DNA of 64,000 nucleotides, from NCBI RefSeq assembly GCF_037975245.1, contig NC_092582.1:24902077-24966076 (forward strand). Reading direction: 5' to 3'. A model generated the notes under the pieces. That model was not told where the DNA came from and ran no database searches. It saw only the letters and a program-made list of their open reading frames with translations. Each line of letters opens with the position of its first letter. Within the stretch, counting starts at the first letter, position 1. Both the position numbers and the translations under genes were made by a program. This document shows positions 32,701 through 44,700 of the stretch, piece after piece. This DNA comes from Apostichopus japonicus (Eukaryota; Echinodermata; Holothuroidea; Aspidochirotida; Stichopodidae).

Positions 32701-35700
32701 CATAGGTTGTAACTGTTACACAATGACTGTAAAAGAATCAATGGAGAATACAAAGTAATAGGGACCCTTAACACTACCATAGGTTGTAACTGTTACACAA
32801 TGACTGTAAAAGAATCAAAGGAGAATACAAAGTAATAGGGACCCTTAACACTACCATAGGTTGTAACTGTTACACAATGACTGTAAAAGAATCAATGGAG
32901 AATACAAAGTAATAGGGACCCTTAACACTACCATACGTTGTAACTGTTACACAATGGCTCTGTAAAACAATGGAGAATACAAAGTAATAGGGACCCTTAA
33001 CACTACCATAGGTTGTAACTGTTACACAATGGCTCTGTAAAACAATCAAAGGAGAATACAAAGTAATAGGGACCCTCAACACTACCATAGGTTGTAACTG
33101 TTACACAATGACTGTAAAAGAATCAAAGGAGAATACAAAGTAATATGGCCCCTTAACACTACCATAGGTTGTATTTGTCACACAATGACTGTAAAAGAAT
33201 CAATGGAGAATACAAAGTAATAGGGACCCTCAACACTACCATAGGTTGTAACTGTTACACAATGACTGTAAAAGAATCAAAGGAGAATACAAAGTAATAT
33301 GGCCCCTTAACACTACCATAGGTTGTATTTGTCACACAATGACTGTAAAAGAATCAATGGAGAATACAAAGTAATAGGGACCCTCAACACTACCATAGGT
33401 TGTAACTGTTACACAATGACTGTAAAAGAATCAAAGGAGAATACAAAGTAATAGGGACCCTTAACACTACCATAGGTTGTAACTGTTACACAATGACTGT
33501 AAAAGAATCAAAGGAGAATACAAAGTAATATGGCCCCTTAACACTACCATAGGTTGTATTTGTCACACAATGACTGTAAAAGAATCAATGGAGAATACAA
33601 AGTAATAGGGACCCTCAACACTACCATAGGTTGTAACTGTTACACAATGACTGTAAAAGAATCAATGGAGAATACAAAGTAATAGGTTACCTAGCTGATC
33701 AGGTTCCATACAGTTGGCAGTTCTGATATATAGTTTATTAATGCTGTAATTTTGACTTACCACTGTGCACCCAAGTATCCCTGGCTATATACAAGACTGC
33801 AGGTACACAATACTGAGCTACACCTAGCTTATCAGGTTCCATACAGTTGGCAGTTCTGAAATATAGTTTATTAATGCTGTAAGTTTGACTTACCACTGTG
33901 CACCCAAGTATCCCTGGCTATATACAAGACTGCAGGTACACAATACTGAGCTACACCTAGCTGATCAGGTTCCATACAGTTGGCAGTTCTAAAATAAAGT
34001 TTTATTAATGCTGTAAGTTTGACTTACCACTGTGCACCCAAGTATCCCTGGCTATATACAAGACTGCAGGTACACAATACTGAGCTACACCTAGCTTATC
34101 AGGTTCCATACAGTTGGCAGTTCTGATATATAGTTTATTAATGCTGTAATTTTGACTTACCACTGTGCACCCAAGTATCCCTGGCTATATACAAGACTGC
34201 AGGTACACAATACTGAGCTACACCTAGCTTATCAGGTTCCATACAGTTGGCAGTTCTGATATATAGTTTATTAATGCTGTAAGTTTGACTTACCACTGTG
34301 CACCCAAGTATCCCTGGCTATATACAACACTGCAGGTACACAATACTGAGCTACACCTAGCTCATCAGGTTAAATACAGTTGGCAGTTCTGATATATAGT
34401 TTATTAATGCTTTAAGTTTGACTTACCACTGTGCACCCAAGTATCCCTGGCTATATACAAGACTGCAGGTACACAATACTGAGCTACACCTAGCTTATCA
34501 GGTTCTATACAGTTGGCAGTTCTGATATATAGTTTATTAATGCTGTAAGTTTGACTTACCACTGTGCACCCAAGTATCCCTGGCTATATACAACACTGCA
34601 GGTACACAATACTGAGCTACACCTAGCTTATCAGGTTCCATACAGTTGATCATCCACACAGGCAAGACAACTTTGATGCAAAACTGAAAAAGAGGCAAAA
34701 GTAAACAGATGAAAGAAGCAAACAGACATAATTAAACACAGGTCTTCAGTACAGGCTGTGTTCACAACATCCTTCCAGTATTGCTGGTAGCCTTTCATAA
34801 TCATGTACCACTCGAATTTTACCACTAAATTTCCTGAAGCAATTTCTTGTCCCAAAGAAAAGATAAAAATCATAATTTCACAAATTTCAGTTCTGTTAAA
34901 TTGATACAAGTAAAATCCAGAATGACTATAAACTTAGAAGTAGTCACAGGCTTCATAAGGCTTGATATCTCATTTTCAAGCTAGCATTACAAGCCATTTA
35001 CAATTTCAATGTATTTACACCACTTTTAATCCAGCCATCATTCATTCACAGTAGTCTCAAGACACATTCATGAGAAATATTACTATCCTTATCATTTAAC
35101 AATTTCAACACATATTGATGGCTTTGACAGTACAATTTACATGTTATGTAATGTTAAGTACGTTATTGACATCTAAACGGTTGTCTTTCATCTTGAGTTT
35201 TCCATTTCATCAAATTATACAATTCAGTTACTTCAGTAATCTTCTACATGAGGTGTGCAAAGTTTGTTTGTTTTTTTTCATTCAAAACAGGTACATTTAG
35301 GCCTGAACAGTTAATAACAATTAAAGGCAACAAGGTATGTCTGCCATTACAGTGTGGTAGGGTAAGGCTAGGCATACTGGTGTTAGTTTTGAAAACCACA
35401 AACATTATTGTACGAGTGAGTTTGATGGTGAGAAAACTTGAGCTGCTGATTTTAGCCCAGCCGTTTTAAATACAGGGTCTATTTTTGTAGAAATATGAGA
35501 AAAGCAAGTGTGAGCTAAACTACCTGGTGGGATGTATACCTTCCTCCCCCCGCCCCTCTTCCCCACCCTCATCATAAAATTCAATCCAAGATGAGACAAA
35601 GTGTAATCCACACTTACTTTAGGACAACCGACTGCATTGTCCAAGAGAGCCATTTGTTCCAGTGATAAGCAGTAAATACAGCCTTCCACAGAATTCTCTG

Positions 35701-38700
35701 GACTGTGAACAATGTTAGGAAATCCACCAGCAGATAACTCCATTCCTATTTATAAAGACCAGAAACGGATGCACAAAATTAATTCATTCAGCACAAAAAA
35801 ACACCTCACCATCGGATCACGTGAGGTATCTGGCCTCATCTGAGAGGTGAAGCAGATGACCTCATCATTTCATGGATGAAGGGTGAAGGGGGAGTAGCAT
35901 GGTCTGTGATGGGTGATAAAGTACGACAGTCAAATAGCACTAGAAGTTTATAATGCAGAGTGTAAATTCACATGGTAGACCCAGAACAATACAACCTCAT
36001 CCCCCACCCCATCCCCCCGTCCATCCACCAATCATTCATTAACAACTTGAAATATAATTCATGTACTTGCACTTATTGAACAAAAATGTACTCGCATCAT
36101 AGTCATTTGGCGGCAGAATTATTCCCAACGTTTTGATAAAGATATATTTCAGGCCAAGATTGTTTACTCACCTCTTCTATTGAATTGCATCTGAAACCCA
36201 TACAGGATACCCCACATCCTATGGTTCTGCAATTGGCCTGTGTATGCTTGTAACCTAGCAGCGTTCATCTCCATACCGTAGGCGAAGAAATACACCGTAC
36301 CATCGGGGGGTCTCGCATTAACTTTAAACCCCATTGGTGGGATCATAAGACCTTGTTCAGCTCCAGATCGATCATGTCTGTAACAATGATACCCAAAACA
36401 ATGGTTCTTTGTACTTACAAAATATACAAATGAAGATTCAAAAAATATATATAAAAAAGGTTTATGTTAACACTTTCCCCCATGAAAAAACATGCTGTCA
36501 TGTTTAAGAGCATATTTTAAATTACTTTCGTTGATTATTACTTTCGTTGATTTAAATTACTTTCGTTGATTATTTCTTATTTGTAAAGATAATTTTTGGT
36601 TAAAGAAAAAAGTGTTGGTCCTATCAGCTGGGACAGTTAGCTCACTCTTTCATAGAGTGTGAACCAGCTAGCCAGTAAGAATGACCATGTGCTTTATGGA
36701 GATATTTGTAGCCCACCTTTTGTTTGCTATGAATGGTGGAGAATAATCTCGCACAGACTTTATATTACAATAATATTTCATGATATTACAATGATCACAT
36801 ACTGAGCATCTTGGATCCGTATTAAACTATTTTGCCTTGTTGGTCTCGAGAGCGTTTCTCCGTGCGTTCATCTCTTTACTGACGTTAGTCGTGAAATTGA
36901 CTTCACAGTTTTATATTTGGGACAAAAGATTATGGTCTCCCAAGTGTAATATTCTCTATTTAATGTAGCTTGAGAATGTCCAAACGTGCTCTGCAATTGG
37001 TTTAAGACTCAGTGACAAAAAGTTATGAAACAGGCCACAGAATTGACAAAAGCCAAGCCTTCAACAGACTAACTTGACTGATTAACCTCATTACCATGTC
37101 AAATATATGCAAAAAAGGCAGCATGGAATAGCTGTGTTCTGTGTTTCAATGTGAGAGCCAATTTAGAAATTAATCCTTAAAATTTGGAATATTGCTGGGT
37201 AAAGTGAACTTACCTTGGCTTCGTGGAAGCCACAATGGTCATGTTGTCCACATCTCTGTAGAGATATAAACAAATAAAAACTGTTTTACAATCTGAGAAT
37301 TGATGAAGCAAAATCGTTTTATATCTCACAGAGAGAGGAGAACACACAGTGGAGGTTAGGGAAGAAAATTATATTCGGTACTGAAATAGAATCAATAAAT
37401 AAATATGTACATTCCTGCAGTTAGCATAGAGAATAGCCATGCTGCTCCAAATAGTCAGTATTGGAAAAAACATTGAGTACAGAATAGGCCCTCCAATGTT
37501 GAAATAAGCATAGAGATTTCAAATTCAGATTTCCAACTTTCCAACTTTCATTTTCTCAGACACTTTCTTGGAATAGTTTTAATTATCATCAGATGCACAA
37601 AGTGCATGCGAGGTTTATTTAAATTATTTAGGGAATGAAACCTGACTATTACAGCTAATGAGTGTCAATGTTATGAATGCTTAATATCCTGAAGTACAAA
37701 ACATAAGATGAATCTACCAAAAATCAGACGGGATAAGCTGATTGAAGATGGTGTAGGTATTTTGTTGCTAGTCTCACATGGATGGTAGTGGTAAACAAAA
37801 ACATGGGTGTTTGTGGTAAACAAAAAACATGGGTGTTTGTGGTAAACAAAAACATGGATGGTTGTGGTAAACAAAAACATGGGTGTTTGTGGTAAACAAA
37901 AACATGGATGGTAGTGGTAAACAAAAACATTGATGGTAGTGGTAAACAAAAACATGGATGGTAGTGGTAAACAAAAACATTGATGGTAGTGGTAAAAAAA
38001 AATAGCTTCACCTCAATCATCAGAAGTTAAATCCTTCTCAACAAACTAAGTCCAAGTACAGTCAAATAAACCTGATTTTTTTCACACCTTTTTTATTATT
38101 TTTGAGACCTTTCGACTTTCCAAGAACCCATCTTAGACATGCCAAAACAAGAGTTTATACAAATGTCATATTTTAATGATTATAAACCTAGGAAACCACT
38201 AATAATTACCTCGCAGGTGAGTTCAGGGCAGATTTCATCTTTGCCTTATCCTTGACGATTTCAACCCTACTTTGGTTGTCATTCGGAGATATGTCTTTAT
38301 TCTGGAGTCCGGTCCCTCTCATCACCATCATCGTCCCTGTCATACCACATGGCGCAGACTCCGGTCTGGGACGCGTCTTTCTCCCAGATCCAGGAAGCCG
38401 TGACCTTCCCTCGCCTACTTCACTGGGGGTAGCCTCCCCACCGGCGGCTGAAAGAATCCTCTCATACCTTGAAACCAGAGCCAATTCTTTAAAGGACATC
38501 TCCTGTTGTGAGTTCCTCTCTTGACTGTAAACACACTCACACTCATCGATATCCTGTCCGCAGTAACTGCAGAACAAGACGGCTTCATCAAGATCGGGGA
38601 CATCCTCCAAATCAGATTGGTTTACAGCCTGTTTACCTTGGCCGGAGTTGTTATAATTCTGCTGTTGGTTACCATCATTACCTCCACCCTGACTGCCTGG

Positions 38701-41700
38701 CCCTGTCCCTTCCACCCCACCGTGCACCCCTGTTTCATGTCGGCGTCCATCTCCATCTCCTCCATCCTTATCATCATCATCCCTACTCTTGCTCTTCAAA
38801 CTTTCCTCATCTTTACAAGATTCTTTCTTGCTCTTTGCAGAGTTCTCCATTGTCTTTTCTTGTTTGCTTTCTTCGTCGTTTCGTGATAACTCTTGGCTCC
38901 CAATTTTGGACGAGTTCCTGGCTTCTCCTTCCTCGTATTCCTTGACATTCCCGGAAGGAGAATCGCCGATGTGAATCTCTCTTACAGCAGGACTGCGACC
39001 CCTGACACTATCGCGATCAATATCAGAAGTTTCAGAAATGAAGAATTTTGATCCTGTCTTGTGGCCAACTTCTTGATTCGATTTCTCCAAATCTGCCAAT
39101 GGCAATTCCTCGCCTCCATTCTTGCTCGTCTCCCCTTCCTCTTGTGCAGAATTCTCATTGTTACCTTGGGAAACTTGAAGACTCAGGGATTCAGTTACTT
39201 GTTTATCATTGATACTGGTTCTGCTATGTCTGACCGCATCACTACCTCCCGTAGAAATATCGAACATCTCCGAAGCAGGAAATTCTTCATTTATTCCATT
39301 TTCAACCGTTTGCTCATCGAATGAAGACCCCGGCTGGTCGTGTCCTCGAAAGACATGACTCGCTAGAGTCATTCTTCCGACGGATAATACCGGTTCGCTC
39401 TTTGCTCTCTTTAACTTTTCTCTCATTTTCCTATGATCTGCATCATTGTCCTTTCGATCCGTTCCATCATTCGATCCCGAATTGGTTTGATCCGTCGGCA
39501 TGACTCCGGGATCGCTGGTAGCTGAATTGACTTTGACTCTGTTGATCATCCTACAGAGGATTTGCGATGCTCCTCCTGCAGCTAGCATCAAATCTGACAT
39601 ACTCTGAGAGGTAAGACCGTTGTCCCCGCCAACAGAAGATGAGTCCAGCCTCGGGGAGGTAGCAGGGGCCTTGATCTCGCCCTCGCCCTCGTCCGTCTTC
39701 TCTGGAATGGTGGGGTTAATCTTCTCTCCTGCAGTTATCTGATCTGATGGATTACTGGGTAGTTGAACCTCATCATGCTTAGATAAACGACTTGGTTGGC
39801 CAAACTGTTGGGAATCAATATCTGCTTTGCTGTAAGATGTAAAAAAAAATGGAAAGGAAAAGAAAAAAAACAAACTTTATGACTTCAAACTCCATTGACT
39901 AAAGTTCCAAACATATCACTACAGGCTAGGCCTTATGATTGGCTGTTTGATAGATCTACTAGTATGTGTCCATTCTTGGTAATTGCCAATTAAACCTACT
40001 GTAGTCTCTGTTTACATACAGATATGGAAATTACCTGTGGCAGCATGCTCTTGTATGAAACACACCATTTCAACAAGGTAATACTTACTTTGGCTTCAAA
40101 TACTTTGTAAAATGTCAACTGGGAATAAGAGGTTAGATTCATGCGGCTGATATATCTATCTGTTAAGTCCTTGGTTTTGTCAGGTACATGGTCATTGAGC
40201 AATACTCTCTGTTATAACAATTAAACTGTACAGGTATGTAAATGCTATTTTCATATCCAAACTGAATCAAATTTTGACATATATTCATAATGGGGAATTT
40301 TGTCAGAGAAGTAATTTAGTTTACATGAATTCATTGCTTTTGTTATTAGTTTAATGTTTTGTATTAGCTGGGAGGGAATTTCAAAGCATTAATAACTATT
40401 TGATAGAGTTTGTCATATATGTATGGAGGGTAACATAGATCATAGGAACTATGTGTACAGCTGGACCTCACTACCTGTACTGTAAAATAAAATCGAATGA
40501 TCAACAATGTATGTTACTGTTACAATACTAGAAATTAACACATGCTGTCCAATCTATATCAGTACTATGTGATATGCCCTCAGGTTGTCCTAGAGATGAA
40601 ACAATATTAGTGACAAATTAGTCTATGCACCCTTCTTATCTACACTAGGCTAATTTCTGCTAGCCGAGAAGCAGGCACCTGTCAATTTAAAGGGTGTGAA
40701 GACTTGCGCACAAAGAAACGTCTCATGCCGGTAATCTGACCTAGTTTCAAGTGAGGTGTAACAGAAGTGTTAGACACCACCGTCGATCCCAGAAAATACA
40801 CACACAGCTTGCTACCTTCGGTAATTAGACACTAGTGTACAGTCAATACACATAGCTACGGTCAATACCCACAGCACAGTGTACAAACAATACAGCGATG
40901 GACATCTCAGGTCTGGATAAAAGATAACAAGGTATCACGTCTCACGAGAAGAAAACTTCACTTGCAAGCAACGGAAAGTTAACTTTCTCAGAACGCGCCA
41001 CACGGTTTGGGGCGAGTCTTCAATGCCATTAAGTTGTTTATTTTTGTTGGGAACTTGCTAAATATGGTAAAGAGAGAAGTTTAACATTACACACCTTTTC
41101 TATCTCTACCTTGCTTAGAATGCAGAGAGCAATATTGACTATTTTTGTTTCACCTTGTTATTTAACCTTTGAAAATAGATGGATATGACACCTACCCCAG
41201 ATCACTCTCTAAATCATTGTATCTTGTTTCATCCCAATTTGATGCCACAGAGGTTCGATGAATTGACTCCTGGGTCTGCGGTCTGGTTTGAAAGATATCT
41301 GGAGGTAACATATTCAACAATTCCCTCTTGCGCTGCAATAGTCTCGACTGGCTAGGGGTGTAACTTCTGGTTGTCCCTTCTACAGAATTAAAGATATAAT
41401 AATCATAATAATTGAGACTTATATAGTGCCAACTCAGTAGACAAAAGTCAGTCATAGTTATATCATGTTCATCACAACTTTAATCAGATATTAGTCACAT
41501 TGTGCAAGTTTAAAATAATCAAAATAATTTGCAGATTATTCTTAACAAAAGTTGTGAGTCTTAATTGATATGAGCATTTATAATTTTACGCACTAATGCT
41601 ACCCTCTCAGTAGTTGATTCAATATGACAACAAATTATTAAACATAAGTTAACTGCTACAATAACCTAGAGTTCTAGTGTTAACCTTTCCTAATGATTAA

Positions 41701-44700
41701 AAAGAGCCAAAAAATATTTATTGATGTAAAGCAGAGGCAGTAAAACTGAGACCACAAATTAAAACTATTGAAATATCAAGTCTAGGTTGGTACGATATAA
41801 ATTGCCCTTTCACATTTTACTGTGGCATTATAAATGCTATCCCAGGTCATTGGAGCAGGTCATTAGATGCCTGCAATGGTGTCGAGTAAACTCCTTTGAA
41901 GACAATTCATAACAATGCATCACAATCTCGTTTCAATTATAAGCAACTTATTCAGGGACACGTAACTATTCCAATGTGTATTGTTAAGTGGAATGCAAAC
42001 TTCGATTATAGCTCTCTACAATGGCGTGTTATCTTTCAAATTCCTTTCAAGTCGTTAAGGGAGACAAAATTACAATACTTTCAATTTCGTTTTCTTCATC
42101 GTATACTTGGGACAAACCATCTTCTGAGTTTGATAGGTTTAATTGACAATTCACTTTTTTTTTCTGTGGCCTAAGGGAGGAGACTATTGAACTTTTGTTT
42201 TGGGAGTGTAAAATTATTTCTGATTTTGTTTTAGATGTTGAGCAACACATTTTTAATAGACAATTTATTTTTTCCAAGTAGGATATTTTTTTCTGCTATC
42301 AACTATTATTGAAGCATCCGTTGAATTTTTTAATTTTTCATATCAAATACTATATATTACAGAAGAAAGTAAATTTGGGCATTCCCAACATTAACAAATT
42401 TTTGTATAAATTAACATTTCTGTTACAAGTTGAGAAACATTTATATCATGGTAAACATCGAGGACCTCTATCATACAATCTCCGAAGACACTTTTAGTAA
42501 TTGTGCTATGCTCTTTGAATATTGAATATTTGTAATAAAACAGTTATTTAATGTCATATATATGTTTTTATATAAGTTTGTTATTATGGCAAAAGATTTG
42601 ACAATAAATGATGGCTAAAAAAATTTTTTAAAAAAGTCTAGGTTGGATGAAATATTTCTAAGAAAGTGATTGAAATAATAATAATAATTATAATAGATAT
42701 AATAATAATGATTATTATTATTATAATACTAACAATTATTATAATAATTATAATAATAAACATTACAATACTAATTATAATAATAATAATTATAATAATT
42801 CTAATAATAATTATAATAATAATAATAATTAAATAATAATCATAACAATAAATGATTTCTGACCTGGTTGAATTCCTTGACATTTCTCAATAGCAGGACC
42901 ATCCATCTTAAAGGTATGCAATGGTTGCAATCTTGTTTTGTGTGGAAAAAACAAACACAAAAAAGAAAAAACATTGTACAATTGAAAGATAAGGAAAATT
43001 ATCATTTGAATGTGACAAGTAGGTGCTCTTAATGTCTGAAGTACCACAGAAATATTTGTGTAGAATGAACATTGTGCAGAATTAACATAAGACCTGCCAC
43101 AAGCTAGAAGATTCCCATGAAAAATGCCTCGCACATCTGAATAATAATGCAATCATATAATTTCTTCCAAAATGATTGTGGTTTGCAACAGGGTTGTTTG
43201 CAAACCTTGACAACTGGGTTTTTACTTTCTACCAATACCAGGTTACTTAGTCATAAATAGAACAATGGAATATTAAACATTTGCTCAGCTGTGGCCGGGC
43301 ATTGCTGCTTTCAGACTCATTATTATTGATGATCTTGTTATACTATTGAAACAATACAATCTTTTGTTCCTAGCCTGCAAAACTTCACATTCATTTTATA
43401 GTTACTTACTTTCCTTTAAGAAGCCTGCCACTGGGTTTAACAGAAGTTGTAGAAGATTGTTTTGATATCTGTCTGGTAACATCGTGAATTGCTTTGACTG
43501 TCTGAGCTTTCATTTCAAAGCTGGGTGACGAGGCCCTTTCCTGAGAAGAAAGACCGAACTTGTTTAATTTTGTTGTGTTTTTTGGTTCAGAGGAGAAACA
43601 GGAAGGGATCGGGTGTTCCTTGTCAAAAGTAAACAGGAAGGGATCGGGTGATCCTTGTCATATGTAAACAGGAAGGGATCCGGTGATCCTTGTCAAAGGT
43701 AAACAGGAAGGGATCTGGTGATCCTTGTCATATGTAAACAGGAAGGGATCTGGTGATCCTTGTCATATGTAAACAGGAAGGGATCTGGTGATCCTTGTCA
43801 AAGGTAAACAGGAAGGGATCGGGTGATCCTTGTCAAAGGTAAACAGGAAGGGATCGGGTGATCCTTGTCAAAGGTAAACAGGAAGGGATCGGATGATCCT
43901 TGTCAAAGGTAAACGGGAAGGGATCCGGTGATCCTTGTCAAAGGTAAACAGGAAGGGATCCGGTGATCCTTGTCAAAGGTAGATGTTACTAGCCATGTAG
44001 GATGGAGATACCAATCACGACATGTACTCTGAACTTTCAGACAAACTGGATAATCTAGTTTTCCATTAGTTAAATAAGATTAGATCATAATCTCCACATA
44101 ATACAATCATTATAGCACTGTAGCAATTACAGTGCTGTAAGATACACTCATGTCTGAGTTATATTCCTTAAACTAAAATTGGATGTTATCAAAAATTTGA
44201 CGCTGGGTAAAATACAGTGTTTTGGAAACAGATGTTTCTGTTTTTTTGTCTTCTTTCCTTTGTTGATGTTGCTTTAACCCAAGTGAATGAGAAAAGGACA
44301 TGTACAGTTATATTTTTAGACTAAAATTTGAGGTCATCAAAAACACAAATTGATATTGTGAAATACATTGATCTGAGCCTTTAGTCTTCTATGTGTATGC
44401 CTCCATTATTTTGTTGTTAATGTTGTTTATATAATGTACAAGAATCAATAAGAATTGCTAAACCAAAAATCAGGTGTAATTAAACATTTGATGTCATAAA
44501 AAATACAGTGTTTTAAACTCGTGCTCTTCTCTGTAATTCTCTGTGTGGAATCTGAGGCACTGTACTATCAATATTATACATTTATGAATAAGTTAATATC
44601 AGATTTGTAAATATGTAATATAGATCTGGAAAATGAGTATTTCTCCTACAAGTAAAAACTCCAATAAATTTTGGGACAAGTTTTTGATTCATATTCTGAA

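Noticed and set aside
29675-33088. Recurring ORF with VPITLYSPLIVLQSHCVTVTT
   Set aside because: It is the acceptor array read through in a frame kept open by unit length; only the part in exon 14 is coding.
37671-38020. Three overlapping Phe/His-rich ORFs on the - strand
   Set aside because: They are translations of the 25-bp minisatellite in three frames.
38252-39503. Several ORFs on the + strand and one alternative frame on the - strand
   Set aside because: They are shadows of the large coding exon 9.
42638-42883. Ile-rich ORF on the - strand
   Set aside because: It is simple (AAT)n sequence; only its upstream end overlaps exon 6.
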